Positions 27,299 to 36,536 of a stretch of 64,000 bases of DNA are shown piece after piece; the first letter of the stretch is position 1, and the number at the start of each line of letters is the position of its first letter. Location of the stretch: NCBI RefSeq assembly GCF_000975055.1, contig NZ_BBRB01000001.1, positions 310,001 to 374,000 of the forward strand. Reading direction: 5' to 3'. Source of the stretch: Demequina sediminicola (GTDB lineage: Bacteria; Actinomycetota; Actinomycetes; Actinomycetales; Demequinaceae). The notes under the pieces are model-generated. The model had not been told where the DNA came from and did no database searches. It saw only the letters and a list, made by a program, of their open reading frames with translations. Both the position numbers and the translations under genes were made by a program.

Positions 27299-28153
27299 AT
27301 GAGCACCGCCGAGACCCGCTACGTCCTCGCACTGTCATGCCCCGACCAGCCCGGCATCGTCCACGCTGTCTCAGGCTTGCTTGCCGAGCACGGAGGAAAC
27401 ATCACCGAGTCTCAACAGTTCGGCGATCCCGACACTGGACTCTTCTTCATGCGGGTCGAGGTCATGACGGTCGCTGCAGATAGCGAACTGCGCGCCGCGG
27501 TCACCTCCCTCGCAGAGCGATTCTCGATGACGTTCAAACTCGACCGTGCGGGACGCCCCATGCGCACACTCGTCATGGGCTCGAAGTCCGAGCACTGCGC
27601 CAACGACCTCCTCTTCCGCGAACGCGCCGGAACTCTCCCCATCGACATCGTCGCCATGGTGGGCAACCACACCACGCTGAGCGATCTCGCGGGCTTCTAC
27701 GGGAAGAACTTCCACCACATCCCAGTCACCCCCGAGACCAAGGCCGACGCCGAAGCGGAGCTCCTCGCGCTCGTGGCAGAACTTGATGTGGAACTCGTTG
27801 TCCTCGCCCGCTACATGCAGATCCTCTCCCCCGAGCTCTCCGCAGCGCTGCACGGGAAGGCGATCAACATCCACCACTCGTTCCTGCCGTCATTCAAAGG
27901 CGCGCGCCCGTACTTCCAGGCCCACGATCGCGGCGTCAAACTCATTGGCGCCACCGCGCACTATGTGACGAGCGACCTCGACGAAGGTCCCATCATTGAG
28001 CAGGAAGTAGAACGCGTCGATCATTCGCACACGCCCCAGAGCCTCACCGCCGTGGGAGCCGACGTGGAACGCCGCGCACTCGCACGGGCCGTGCGCTGGC
28101 ACGCAGACCACCGCATCCTCCTCGACGGCCACCGCACCATCGTCTTCCGGTGA
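27299..28153 (+). CDS. purU: Formyltetrahydrofolate deformylase
   Basis: A 284-residue enzyme hydrolysing 10-formyl-THF to THF and formate. The N-terminal ACT domain (ALSCPDQPGIVHAVSGLLAEHGGNI) is followed by a formyltransferase-type catalytic domain with the conserved INIHHSFLPSFKGA and a downstream GATAHYVTSDLDEGPIIEQ. The Asn-His-Asp triad is intact. It balances the folate pool with glyA/folD, encoded 3 kb away. ATG at 27299. Confidence 0.95.
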   Translation: MSTAETRYVLALSCPDQPGIVHAVSGLLAEHGGNITESQQFGDPDTGLFFMRVEVMTVAADSELRAAVTSLAERFSMTFKLDRAGRPMRTLVMGSKSEHCANDLLFRERAGTLPIDIVAMVGNHTTLSDLAGFYGKNFHHIPVTPETKADAEAELLALVAELDVELVVLARYMQILSPELSAALHGKAINIHHSFLPSFKGARPYFQAHDRGVKLIGATAHYVTSDLDEGPIIEQEVERVDHSHTPQSLTAVGADVERRALARAVRWHADHRILLDGHRTIVFR

Positions 28154-28277
28154 CGAACGGGCCATTCACCCACGCCCGTCCCCGCTTCAGTAGCGAAGGC
28201 GCGGTTCACTAGCGAGCACAAAGTTTGGCAGCAACGACGGGCTGCGCTCATGCAACCGGACGGGAAGCCGCCTCACG

Positions 28278-29162
28278 CTAGAGGATCAGCAATCGACCGT
28301 TCTTGGCGCAGTAGCAAATCGTGTTCCACCCCATCTTGGGTTGCGATCGCGGACAATGACGCCATCCCTCGCGGAAGCCACCAAACCATGCGCTGATGGC
28401 CTCACGCTCCTTGGGTCCGCGGATCAGTTGGAGCAACGCCCACAACACGGTGTAGACCACGGCGAGCAGGCCAGGGAGGTTTCGCCGTGCAACCCACACC
28501 CGGTTTCGCGCCGAAAGGCGGTAGTAATCCTGGTGACGCGTAGGCGCCTTGACTGGGTGGTACACGTGCAGATCGGGGTCATAAATGACCTTGAGGCGTT
28601 GCTCCCACACCCGCCAGGCAAGTTCAATGCCCTCATGGGCGTAGAAGAAATCAGCTGGCCAACCGCCCGCCTCGATGAACGCCGACCGACGCACGGCGAC
28701 CGCGCCTTCCCACAGCGAAAACACTGAGAGCGGCTCGTCGGGAACTCGAGAGCCGATGCGTGGCACCCAGCGCGACGGAGGAGGATTGCCCTCCCGGTCA
28801 GAGACACGGCCCTGCAGCGCGCCATACTCGGGGTTCTCCTCGAAACGCGTACGCACATCCCTCAGGAAATGATCGTCGGCAAGCTCAGCGTCATCGTCCA
28901 AAAAGAACAACAGTTCGCCAGAGACGTGCTCGACACCCGCGTTACGCCCGGCCGGAATCCCCACGTTGTAGGGCAGAGCCAAAGTCCGCACCCCAGGGAA
29001 ACCGATCGCTTCCTTCGGATCCCAGCCATTTCCCACGACAAGGATGTCCATCGAGACATCCGTCTGGCGCATGACGGAACCAATCGCTTGGGCAAGCCCC
29101 TTTTTCCGCTTACCCATGGTGAGAATGATGACCCCAAAATCCGGTGCGGAGGTAGGGGACAT
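28278..29162 (-). CDS. Family 2 glycosyltransferase
   Basis: A 294-residue GT-A enzyme. Features are VIILTMGKRKKGLAQAI, LPYNVGIPAGRNAGV, the metal-binding LLFFLDDDAEL and the YAHEGIELAWRVWEQ region with the likely catalytic acidic residues. A hydrophobic stretch (LLAVVYTVLWALLQLI) near residue 235 may associate with the membrane. It probably builds a surface glycan or glycolipid. No sugar-nucleotide genes are adjacent. It converges on purU; the 124-bp gap between them shows no clear hairpin. Confidence 0.85.
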   Translation of the reverse strand: MSPTSAPDFGVIILTMGKRKKGLAQAIGSVMRQTDVSMDILVVGNGWDPKEAIGFPGVRTLALPYNVGIPAGRNAGVEHVSGELLFFLDDDAELADDHFLRDVRTRFEENPEYGALQGRVSDREGNPPPSRWVPRIGSRVPDEPLSVFSLWEGAVAVRRSAFIEAGGWPADFFYAHEGIELAWRVWEQRLKVIYDPDLHVYHPVKAPTRHQDYYRLSARNRVWVARRNLPGLLAVVYTVLWALLQLIRGPKEREAISAWFGGFREGWRHCPRSQPKMGWNTICYCAKNGRLLIL

Positions 29163-29207
29163 AAACAGAGTTTACTGGCCGTGGCGCTAGGTCAGGTGCG
29201 CCAGGAA

Positions 29208-30083
29208 CTACGCAAGGCCCAAAAGTGCGCGGGGAACGGTCGACGCGGCCGCCACGGCCTGGTCCCGCGGCACGCCTGCCTCGACACACACCTCAATCGC
29301 GCGCGTCAGCGTCAACGTTGAGCCCGCGATAGTGTCCGTCCCCTTCAGGACTGCTTTGCCGTTGCTCACGGTGACGTCAAACTTCCCGAGCCGGTACTCA
29401 CCCTCAGGTGCCGCCGCAGCGGCCATGGCATCAGTGACAAGCACAACCCGCCCAGGTGCAGCGCGGAACACCGCGGCAATGAGCGCCGGGTCAACATGAA
29501 TGCCGTCAGCGATGATTTCAATGTGGGCACGCTCATCGTCCATTGCAGCGCCCACAGGCCCGATTTCCCGACCAACGATGCCCTTCATCGCATTGAAACC
29601 GTGTGTGAGGAGGGTCGCACCGCGATCAAACGCCTTGCGCGTCAGTTCCGCGTCGGCCTCCGTATGTCCCACTGCGACAACGACGCCCGCGTCAACAAAA
29701 CGCTCGATCGCATCGAGGGCGCAGTCCCGCGCAGGATCCATCGTGATCTGCCGGATAGCGCCACCGCCGGCGGCAAGAATTCGCTCAACGACATCAGGCG
29801 TGGGATCGATCAAGTTCTCTGGAGCGTGAGCGCCCTTACGCTCCAGGGCCAAGAACGGCCCTTCAAGGTGGATTCCCTCAATCGACGCATCCTCAGACAT
29901 CGCCTCACGGACCACACCCATCGCGCGATCAGTCTCGTCCAAGGGCAACGAGACTAGCGACGCCACGACCGCTTCAGTACCGGTGGCGCGGTGCGCGGCT
30001 GCGGCGGCGAGAGTGTCCTCGACGGTGCCGCCGAAACTGTATCCGCCGCCACCGTGGTTGTGAATGTCTGTCAGGAGCGCCAT
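29208..30083 (-). CDS. nagA: N-acetylglucosamine-6-phosphate deacetylase, compact form
   Basis: A 291-residue amidohydrolase removing acetate from GlcNAc-6-phosphate. The first metal motif DIHNHG starts at residue 6, and HLEGPF, GHTEAD, LTHGFNAM, DGIHVD and the catalytic Asp in LVTDAM follow. Typical NagA is about 380 residues with a beta-sandwich made of both termini; here both halves are missing while the barrel is complete. ATG at 30083 follows GAGG; no upstream family-like sequence was seen in any frame. It is the last gene of the amino-sugar operon, 10 bp after nagB. Confidence 0.88.
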   Translation of the reverse strand: MALLTDIHNHGGGGYSFGGTVEDTLAAAAAHRATGTEAVVASLVSLPLDETDRAMGVVREAMSEDASIEGIHLEGPFLALERKGAHAPENLIDPTPDVVERILAAGGGAIRQITMDPARDCALDAIERFVDAGVVVAVGHTEADAELTRKAFDRGATLLTHGFNAMKGIVGREIGPVGAAMDDERAHIEIIADGIHVDPALIAAVFRAAPGRVVLVTDAMAAAAAPEGEYRLGKFDVTVSNGKAVLKGTDTIAGSTLTLTRAIEVCVEAGVPRDQAVAAASTVPRALLGLA

Positions 30084-30093
30084 CAGAATTACC

Positions 30094-30876
30094 TCAGATT
30101 CCTTGCCACGCCGGCTTGTTGCGCTGCGCGTGACGGTAGTAGTCAGCGAACTTGAGCTTCGAAGCCGCGGCCTCATCAATTACTACTGTCGCACGCGGGT
30201 GCAACTGAATTGCGGAACCGGGCATTGAGGCCGAGACTGCGCCTTCTACCGCACCGGCCACAGCCTCTGCCTTGCCCTCACCGAAGGCCAGCATCACCAG
30301 GTGTCCCGCGCGCAGAATGGTCCCCAGCCCCTGCGTCACACAGTGCATGGGGACATCGTCAATGGAGTCAAAGAACCGCGCGTTGTCCTCACGGGTCTGT
30401 TCCGTCAGAGTCTTCACGCGTGTCAGCGACCCGAAGCTCGAACCGGGCTCGTTGAAGGCAAGGTGGCCGTCAGTGCCAATCCCGAGGAGCTGCAAGTCGA
30501 CGCCACCGTGTGCACGGAGCGCTTCTTCGTAGCGTGCACCTGCGGTCTGAACTCCCTCGGCAGAGCCGTCGGGAACATTGACACGCTTGGGGTCGAGGCC
30601 CAAGGGCTCCGTCACCTCGCGGTCAACAACAGCGCGGTAGCTCTCAGGGTGGCCTGCGGGGAGACCCACATATTCATCGAGGGCAAAGCAGGTGATCTGG
30701 GTGAAGTCCACGCCCTGCTCAGATTGAGCTGCCAGAGCGCGGTACACGGGCAGCGGGGTGGATCCCGTCGCCACACCTAGCGTGAACTCAGCGTTCGCCT
30801 TCACCTGCGATGCGATGTGCTCGGCAACCAACGCACCGGCCTCGTCTTTGTCCTTAACAATCAGTACTTCAGCCAT
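30094..30876 (-). CDS. nagB: Glucosamine-6-phosphate deaminase
   Basis: A 260-residue enzyme converting glucosamine-6-phosphate to fructose-6-phosphate and ammonia. Visible are LGVATGSTPLPVYRAL, the catalytic Asp in CFALDEYVGL, LLGIGTDGHLAFNEPGSSF and the C-terminal Lys-rich YYRHAQRNKPAW. ATG at 30876 follows GGGAG, and the gene overlaps the end of the ROK kinase gene by 8 bp. Confidence 0.95.
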   Translation of the reverse strand: MAEVLIVKDKDEAGALVAEHIASQVKANAEFTLGVATGSTPLPVYRALAAQSEQGVDFTQITCFALDEYVGLPAGHPESYRAVVDREVTEPLGLDPKRVNVPDGSAEGVQTAGARYEEALRAHGGVDLQLLGIGTDGHLAFNEPGSSFGSLTRVKTLTEQTREDNARFFDSIDDVPMHCVTQGLGTILRAGHLVMLAFGEGKAEAVAGAVEGAVSASMPGSAIQLHPRATVVIDEAAASKLKFADYYRHAQRNKPAWQGI

Positions 30877-31774
30877 GTTCGACTCCCAACAGAGCCGCAC
30901 CAATAGCAGGCACATGCCTGTGTCCACTCAGGGTGCGCGTGCGCTCAACTAGTTTCAGTGAATTTACGAATGCAGACTGCGAGGCCCAGTCGTTGAGCAC
31001 GCGTGAGGTGCCCTCCATGAGGCTATCTCCCAGTCCAGTGAGGCCACCGCCGAGGATCACTTCCTCGACGTCGTAGGCCAAGACAAGAGCGCGGATCGCC
31101 GATGCGACACCAAAGTAGAGACGTTCCTGGATCTCGACGGCGCGGGCATCACCCTGGGCCGCGAGGAGCAGGATGGATCGCGCATCAACTCCGGGCTCGG
31201 GCCACTGCGACACAATGCCCGATCCCGACGCATACGTTTCAAGGTTGCCAGGGCAGCCTTCAAAGTCCTTGGGACCCATGGGGTCCACGCTGAGGTACCC
31301 GATTTCACCGGCAGCGCCATAGGCGCCGCGCCACAGCTCACCGTTGAGAATGATGCCAGCAGCCAGGCCCGTGCCAAGGTTCAGGTAGGCGACGGAACGT
31401 GCGTCCCCACCCACAAGCTTCCAGGCACCCACAGCGGCGGCCGAGACATCGTTCTCGACGTAGACCTTGCGTCCCCAGACCTCGCGCAACGCGGAGGCGA
31501 GGTCGAGTTCGTTCAACTCCAGGTTCTGTGCGTATCGCACCACACCGTCGGTGACGGTGCCCGGAATGCCGATGCCTACCGTGACTGCGTCGGCCACCGA
31601 GATACCGGCTTCCTGCGTCAGCGTGCCGACGGCCTCGACCGCTGCGGAGACCACACCTTCCGCGCCCTTGCGTACGGGAATGCGGTGACGCCCCAAAACT
31701 TCCGCGTTCTCGTCAACTACCACTGCGTCAATTTTGGTGCCGCCAATATCGACACCAATGTGCACGCCGCTCAC
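30869..31774 (-). CDS. ROK-family sugar kinase, probably N-acetylglucosamine kinase
   Basis: A 301-residue kinase. ATP-binding GVDIGGTKIDAVVVD opens the protein, the sugar-binding YVENDVSAAAVGAW region contains the catalytic Asp, and GAAGEIGYLSVDP precedes a reduced metal motif (EGCPGNLE) lacking the full CxCGxxGC. It has no N-terminal DNA-binding domain, so it is an enzyme rather than a repressor. Operon position between hexosaminidase and nagB suggests GlcNAc to GlcNAc-6-phosphate; glucose is an alternative. It overlaps the GH3 gene by 4 bp. Confidence 0.88.
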   Translation of the reverse strand: MSGVHIGVDIGGTKIDAVVVDENAEVLGRHRIPVRKGAEGVVSAAVEAVGTLTQEAGISVADAVTVGIGIPGTVTDGVVRYAQNLELNELDLASALREVWGRKVYVENDVSAAAVGAWKLVGGDARSVAYLNLGTGLAAGIILNGELWRGAYGAAGEIGYLSVDPMGPKDFEGCPGNLETYASGSGIVSQWPEPGVDARSILLLAAQGDARAVEIQERLYFGVASAIRALVLAYDVEEVILGGGLTGLGDSLMEGTSRVLNDWASQSAFVNSLKLVERTRTLSGHRHVPAIGAALLGVEHG

Positions 31775-33210
31775 GCGAGCACCTCCTTAAGGGCCTCGCC
31801 TACAGCACGCGAAGCGCCGTAGGTTGCAATGTCTACATACGGCTCAGTCAGGTCTGGCCAGCCCATGTCAACAATCACCGCGCCGTGGCCACGAAGCTCA
31901 TCAATCGCTTCACGTGCCCAGGGGTGACGGTGGTTGTCTTTGCCCACCACGACGACAACACAGTCGGGGTTCGGCACAAAGTTCTTCAGAGGGGTCTCGG
32001 GGGAAACGACGAGATCCGCGACGACACCGGAGGCAAAAGGACCCCAAGGACTGTCGCCGACTGCCATGTTGGCGGCAGGTTCGAGGCGCACCCACTGCAC
32101 GCCCTTGACTGCGCCCCGCGCCGCGAGCCGCGTGCGTGCCGTCTCGGAGACGGAGAACGCGCTCTTCAGTTGCTCGAATCCCATGCCGGGCACTGCGCCG
32201 TGGGTGAGATCCTCGGGGATTAAGGCCTCAGCGGCGCGCTTCGCGGATGCCTTGACCATGGCGAGAATGCGCGTGTGGGCCTCGCTGACGCGGGCCTCCG
32301 TGAGCTCACCGGCCTTGATCGCATCCTCGATAGCCGTCACGATCTGCTCAATCTCTTCTTCAGTGTTGGAGTACCCCACGCAAAGAAGGTCAACGCCTGC
32401 GGCAAGTGCTTTCACCGACGCACCGGTGTAGCCACCGTAAGCCTGCGCCCCGGCCATATTGAGTGCGTCAGACACCACAACGCCAGTGAAGCCCAACTCG
32501 TCTCGCAGGAGGTCAGTCATGATCGGCTTCGAGAAGGTTCCTGCGTTCTCTGCGTCAAGTGCGGGAACATCGATGTGAGCGCTCATGAGGGAGGCGACAC
32601 CCACCGCGATGTTCGCCTCGAACGGCACCAGTTCCCGGGTACGCAATTCGGGTTCTGATGCATTTACCACGGGGGCATCGTGGTGAGAGTCGAGCTCCGT
32701 GTCACCATGCCCTGGAAAGTGTTTGGCGCATGCAGCGACACCAGTCGACTGCAGTCCTTGGGTCCACGCCGCACCGTGTCGCGCGACGAGCTCGGTGTCC
32801 GCGCCAAAGGCACGGACGCCGATCACCGGGTTGAGGGGGTTGGAGTTCACGTCAACGTCAGGCGCGAGAGTGAGATTCACACCCGCCTTGCGGAGTTCCC
32901 ACCCCACTTGAGCCCCTGCGGCCCGGGTGAGATCGACATCGTCCAGGATGCCCAAAATCGCGCTGCCTGGGTACGGAGACCCCTCACGCTGGTAGAGCCG
33001 CGAGACGTCTCCGCCCTCTTCGTCGATTGCAATAACTGCATCAGGGTTAGCAGCATAGATGCTGTCTGTGAGGGAACGGAGTTGCGCCGGAGATTCAACG
33101 TTGGTGCCGAAGAGGCACACACCGCCCATCCCCTGGCGCAACTTCCGCTCCACCCACCTCGGCAACTCAGGGCCGAGGAACCCCGGCATGAGTACCGAGA
33201 GGGGATTCAT
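31771..33210 (-). CDS. Glycoside hydrolase family 3 beta-N-acetylhexosaminidase
   Basis: A 479-residue GH3 enzyme with no signal peptide, so probably cytosolic. IDEEGGDVSRL, KHFPGHGDTELDSHHD (catalytic Asp/His dyad of the NagZ type) and the nucleophile Asp in VVSDALNMAGA are visible. It would split imported chitobiose or muropeptide sugars to monomers for the kinase/nagB/nagA genes downstream. A C-terminal domain (about 350-479) is present beyond the NagZ core. It overlaps the permease gene by 4 bp. Confidence 0.93.
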   Translation of the reverse strand: MNPLSVLMPGFLGPELPRWVERKLRQGMGGVCLFGTNVESPAQLRSLTDSIYAANPDAVIAIDEEGGDVSRLYQREGSPYPGSAILGILDDVDLTRAAGAQVGWELRKAGVNLTLAPDVDVNSNPLNPVIGVRAFGADTELVARHGAAWTQGLQSTGVAACAKHFPGHGDTELDSHHDAPVVNASEPELRTRELVPFEANIAVGVASLMSAHIDVPALDAENAGTFSKPIMTDLLRDELGFTGVVVSDALNMAGAQAYGGYTGASVKALAAGVDLLCVGYSNTEEEIEQIVTAIEDAIKAGELTEARVSEAHTRILAMVKASAKRAAEALIPEDLTHGAVPGMGFEQLKSAFSVSETARTRLAARGAVKGVQWVRLEPAANMAVGDSPWGPFASGVVADLVVSPETPLKNFVPNPDCVVVVVGKDNHRHPWAREAIDELRGHGAVIVDMGWPDLTEPYVDIATYGASRAVGEALKEVLA

Positions 33211-34055
33211 CCCTTAACCGCCCCGCCAACCAGACCCTGGGTCATACGGCCCTGAACGATCAGGAAGAAGATCATCACGGGGATAGCAACCAGCACCGAG
33301 CCTGCCATGACCTGTCCCCACGGGACAGGGCCAGAGAGCGAGGGTTCCGAGAAGCCAGCCAGCCAGAGCGGTAGCGTCTCAGCACTGTCCTTCTGGAGCA
33401 GCACGGAAGCCAACGCATACTCGTTCCACACCTGGATCAACGCGAAGACCGACGAGGCGACAAGGCCCGGAGCCAGCAGCGGGAAGGTCACCCGCATGAA
33501 CGCGCCGAAGCGGGTGCAACCGTCAACCATGGCTGCCTCTTCGAGGTCTGCCGGGATACCGGCCACGAATCCACGGAGCATCCACGCCGTAAACGGAATC
33601 ACCGTCGCAACGTAGATGATCGAGACACCAAGAACGGTGTTGAGCAGGTCCATAGCGGCGATCATCTTGTACTGAGCGATGAACATTGCTTCCGCAGGAA
33701 GCATCTGCACCAGAATGATGGCCACCACAAAGGACTTGCGTCCGCGGAACTTGAACCGCGAGATTGCCACCGCTGCGAGGAAGGCAAACACCAGGCAGAC
33801 AACGATTGAGAGCGCCGTCACCATGATCGACATGCGGAACGCGCTGCCGAAACCGGTCTGCGGGTCGAGCACTGCGGTGTAGTTGTTCAGCGTTCCACCC
33901 GGGAACGGGAACCATGTCGGCGTCAGCGCGTTGATGTCTGTCGAGGACTGGAACGACGAGTTGATCATCCAGTAGACGGGGAAGACCCAGAGGGCCGCCA
34001 CGAGAACGGTGAGAATATTCCTGATCGTGTGTGAAGACTTGGTCTTAGTAGCCAT
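33207..34055 (-). CDS. Amino-sugar ABC transporter permease (MalG-type)
   Basis: A 282-residue permease with about six spans and the EAA loop LEEAAMVDGCTRFGAFMRVTF. It overlaps the first permease gene by one base (TGATG) and the GH3 gene by 4 bp. Substrate, probably chitobiose or GlcNAc, is inferred from the operon. Confidence 0.92.
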   Translation of the reverse strand: MATKTKSSHTIRNILTVLVAALWVFPVYWMINSSFQSSTDINALTPTWFPFPGGTLNNYTAVLDPQTGFGSAFRMSIMVTALSIVVCLVFAFLAAVAISRFKFRGRKSFVVAIILVQMLPAEAMFIAQYKMIAAMDLLNTVLGVSIIYVATVIPFTAWMLRGFVAGIPADLEEAAMVDGCTRFGAFMRVTFPLLAPGLVASSVFALIQVWNEYALASVLLQKDSAETLPLWLAGFSEPSLSGPVPWGQVMAGSVLVAIPVMIFFLIVQGRMTQGLVGGAVKG

Positions 34056-35002
34056 CAGTTGTCCTCCTTCAGGAGCTCACGTACGTAGAACCAGCTCAGT
34101 GCAACGGTGAAGAACATCACGAGCATTGCCGCTGCGGAAGCCATACCGAAGCTTCCCTGACCAACACCGAGGCTGTAGATGTACGTTCCGAGCAGGTCGT
34201 ATTGGTCACCGGCGGACCCGAAGCCTTGCAGAAGGTCGATCTGCGCGTACACACGCAGGTCCCAGATCATCTGAAGCAGGATCAGGATGACGAGAATCGG
34301 GCGGATAATCGGCAACGTAATGCGCCAGAGCATCTGGAAACCGCCTGCACCGTCGAGTGCGGCGGCCTCCTTGACTTCGCCCGACACCTGCGTGAGCGCG
34401 GCGTAGACCGAAATCGCGACGAAGGGCACTGCGGCCCAGGTGATGATGACCGATGCAACGGCGAAGAACGACAGCGGCGAGACGAGCCAGTTGTGGCCGA
34501 GCATGTCAACGCCGGGGATCCAACTCAGCACATAGTTGAAGAGACCATTGCGCTGGTCGATCATCCAGTTCCACACCGTCATCTGAGCGACGATCGGCAT
34601 TGCCCACGCAAGAAGCAACGCAACCTGAAGGCAAATACGCGCGAAGTTACCGACCGACTTCATCAGCAGCGCGAGGCAGACACCAAGCACCACGGTGACA
34701 GCTGCGGTGACAAACATAAAGACGACGGAACGTCCGAGGACTGCCCAGAAGTGGCTGTCCGTCAGGAGGGCCGTGTAGTTTTCCAGGCCAATCCAGGCCG
34801 GCGGTGCGCCGAACTGTTGCTGGAGTCCGTATTCACGGAAAGAGTTAACGACCTGCCAGAGAAGGGGGTAGCCCATTCCCACCACCAGCGCAACAACTGC
34901 GGGGGCGAGGAGGATGTATGGCAGGAGCCGCTTGCCACGGGGTTTCTTTGGCGAGACCGGCGAGTCGTCGAGCCGACTGGGCGCGACCGCGGGGGTAGTC
35001 AT
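34055..35002 (-). CDS. Amino-sugar ABC transporter permease (MalF-type)
   Basis: A 315-residue permease with a basic cytosolic N-terminus (KKPRGKRLLPYI), about six spans and the EAA loop VKEAAALDGAGGFQMLWRITL. It is separated from the binding-protein gene by 131 bp containing a hairpin. There is no ATPase gene in the operon. Confidence 0.92.
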   Translation of the reverse strand: MTTPAVAPSRLDDSPVSPKKPRGKRLLPYILLAPAVVALVVGMGYPLLWQVVNSFREYGLQQQFGAPPAWIGLENYTALLTDSHFWAVLGRSVVFMFVTAAVTVVLGVCLALLMKSVGNFARICLQVALLLAWAMPIVAQMTVWNWMIDQRNGLFNYVLSWIPGVDMLGHNWLVSPLSFFAVASVIITWAAVPFVAISVYAALTQVSGEVKEAAALDGAGGFQMLWRITLPIIRPILVILILLQMIWDLRVYAQIDLLQGFGSAGDQYDLLGTYIYSLGVGQGSFGMASAAAMLVMFFTVALSWFYVRELLKEDN

Positions 35003-35059
35003 GGTGTGCCTCTCAATGGTGCTGAGAATATTTGAGGAGGGGCGGGGAAACCCCCGAAA

Positions 35060-35098
35060 CGTGGGGCCCAGTCCAGTGCGGACGGACCGGGCCCCACG
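35060..35098 (-). terminator. Hairpin between binding protein and permease genes
   Basis: CGTGGGGCCC (35060-35069) pairs with GGGCCCCACG (35089-35098), with an inner GTCC/GGAC. It sits between the binding-protein stop and the first permease start inside one operon. A partial terminator or 3'-protecting stem would give more binding protein than permease, a common arrangement in sugar ABC operons. Confidence 0.65.
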
Positions 35099-35133
35099 CG
35101 GGGTGACGACGCTAGGTCGCCACGGGGAGTGCT

Positions 35134-36465
35134 TTAGCCGTTGATCAGAGCGTTGATCTTGTCGTCGTACTCAACTGCGAGCGACGCAACATCTCCACCC
35201 TCAGCAACTGCGGTGAAGTACTGCTCCAGGATCTGCTGCTCTTCGATTGCTGCCCAGCCCGGTGCGGCAGGGGTCAGCTTGGCTGCTTCTGCAGTCTCGA
35301 GTGCAACTTCGTTCTGCGGAGCAAGGCCCGCGTAGATCTCACCGAACTCAGAGTTGGCAGGACCCCAGCCGGACTCGGCAAGAAGGGTCTGGTACTCGTC
35401 GGAGAAGATGATCTCGAGGAGCTGCTTAGCACCCTCGATGTTCTGCGAAGCTGCCGAGATGGCGATGTTCGAACCACCAGCGAACACGGGGGCGATGCCA
35501 CCGTCGACGCCAGGCAGTGCGTAGAAGCCGTTGACGGCGTCATCCCACACGGGTGCAGGGTTGCCCTCGTCGTCTTCACCGGTCAGCGGGCCAATGCAGC
35601 ATGCTGCCCAGTTCGGTGCCATCTGAGCTGCGGCAGGGGTGCCCTGCAGCGAGCCGTCGTTGATTGCGTTGAACAGTTCGTCAGTGTCCGTGACCTGAGC
35701 AACGCTCGCGGTCGTGAACAGTTCCTGCCACTGCTCCATACCGGCAACCGACGCGTCGGAGGACAGTGCGGAGGTCCAGGTGTCACCCTCGAACGTAGCG
35801 ATGTCACCACCGTTAGCGAAGATCCAGGAGATACCGTTACGCCAGTCCTGGCCACCCATGTAGAAACCAGCAATGTCCTGGTCCTTCAGCGAAGCGTGCA
35901 CCGTGGTGACCTCTTCGAGGGTGGTGGGAACCTCAACGCCGCCCTGTTCGTACAGGTCCTTGCGGTACCAGGCGAAGCGCGAACCGAAGTAGTAAGGCAG
36001 TGCGTAGATGGTGTCACCCACGGAACCGGCCTCAACGAATCCCTGCAGCAGGTTGTCGCCGCCGAGGTCTTCGTACATGTCGGTGACGTCCAGGAACGCG
36101 CCCACCGTGGTGAACGTAGCAGCCTGGGTGTTACCGACCTCAGTCACGTCAGGAGTGTTGGACGAGTCCGGGAGAGCGGTGGTCAGAGCCGAGATAGCGT
36201 CGCCCCAGCCCACGTACTCAACGGTGAGCTCGCCACCGTTTTCAGCAGCATAGGTCTCCTGCAGGTACTCACGGTATGCGGCGGTGGTGTCGTCTTCCTG
36301 ACCCATCCACCACATGGTGAGGTCCTGAGCAACAACTTCAGTCTCTTCGCCGGATCCGGCGGTGTTGCTCTCTTCTGCGTCGGAGTCGTCGGACGAGGAG
36401 CATCCGGCGAGGACGACGGCTGAGGCTGCAGCGAATGCTGCGATGCCACGAGTCATCTTCTTCAT
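35134..36465 (-). CDS. Amino-sugar ABC transporter solute-binding lipoprotein
   Basis: A 443-residue family 1 extracellular binding protein. The signal peptide ends in the lipobox VLAGC followed by an acidic Ser-rich linker (SSSDDSDAEES). The mature part has WWMGQEDDTTAAYREY and a C-terminal SDEYQTLLAESGWGP-like block seen in sugar-binding proteins. ATG at 36465 follows AAGGA; the frame is open to 36516. Operon context points to chitobiose/GlcNAc as ligand. It follows the ROK repressor gene by 71 bp. Confidence 0.9.
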   Translation of the reverse strand: MKKMTRGIAAFAAASAVVLAGCSSSDDSDAEESNTAGSGEETEVVAQDLTMWWMGQEDDTTAAYREYLQETYAAENGGELTVEYVGWGDAISALTTALPDSSNTPDVTEVGNTQAATFTTVGAFLDVTDMYEDLGGDNLLQGFVEAGSVGDTIYALPYYFGSRFAWYRKDLYEQGGVEVPTTLEEVTTVHASLKDQDIAGFYMGGQDWRNGISWIFANGGDIATFEGDTWTSALSSDASVAGMEQWQELFTTASVAQVTDTDELFNAINDGSLQGTPAAAQMAPNWAACCIGPLTGEDDEGNPAPVWDDAVNGFYALPGVDGGIAPVFAGGSNIAISAASQNIEGAKQLLEIIFSDEYQTLLAESGWGPANSEFGEIYAGLAPQNEVALETAEAAKLTPAAPGWAAIEEQQILEQYFTAVAEGGDVASLAVEYDDKINALING

Positions 36466-36536
36466 TGTGCTATTCCTTCTTTGTTGTGTGTGCCGTCCGT
36501 GACTAATTCGGGCCACGACGTTGTGGGTTGCGGGAG

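Noticed and set aside
28154-28277. Possible terminator between purU and the GT2 gene (GCCCGTC and GACGGGC)
   Set aside because: The 7-bp arms are about 50 bp apart with no continuous stem, so support is too weak.
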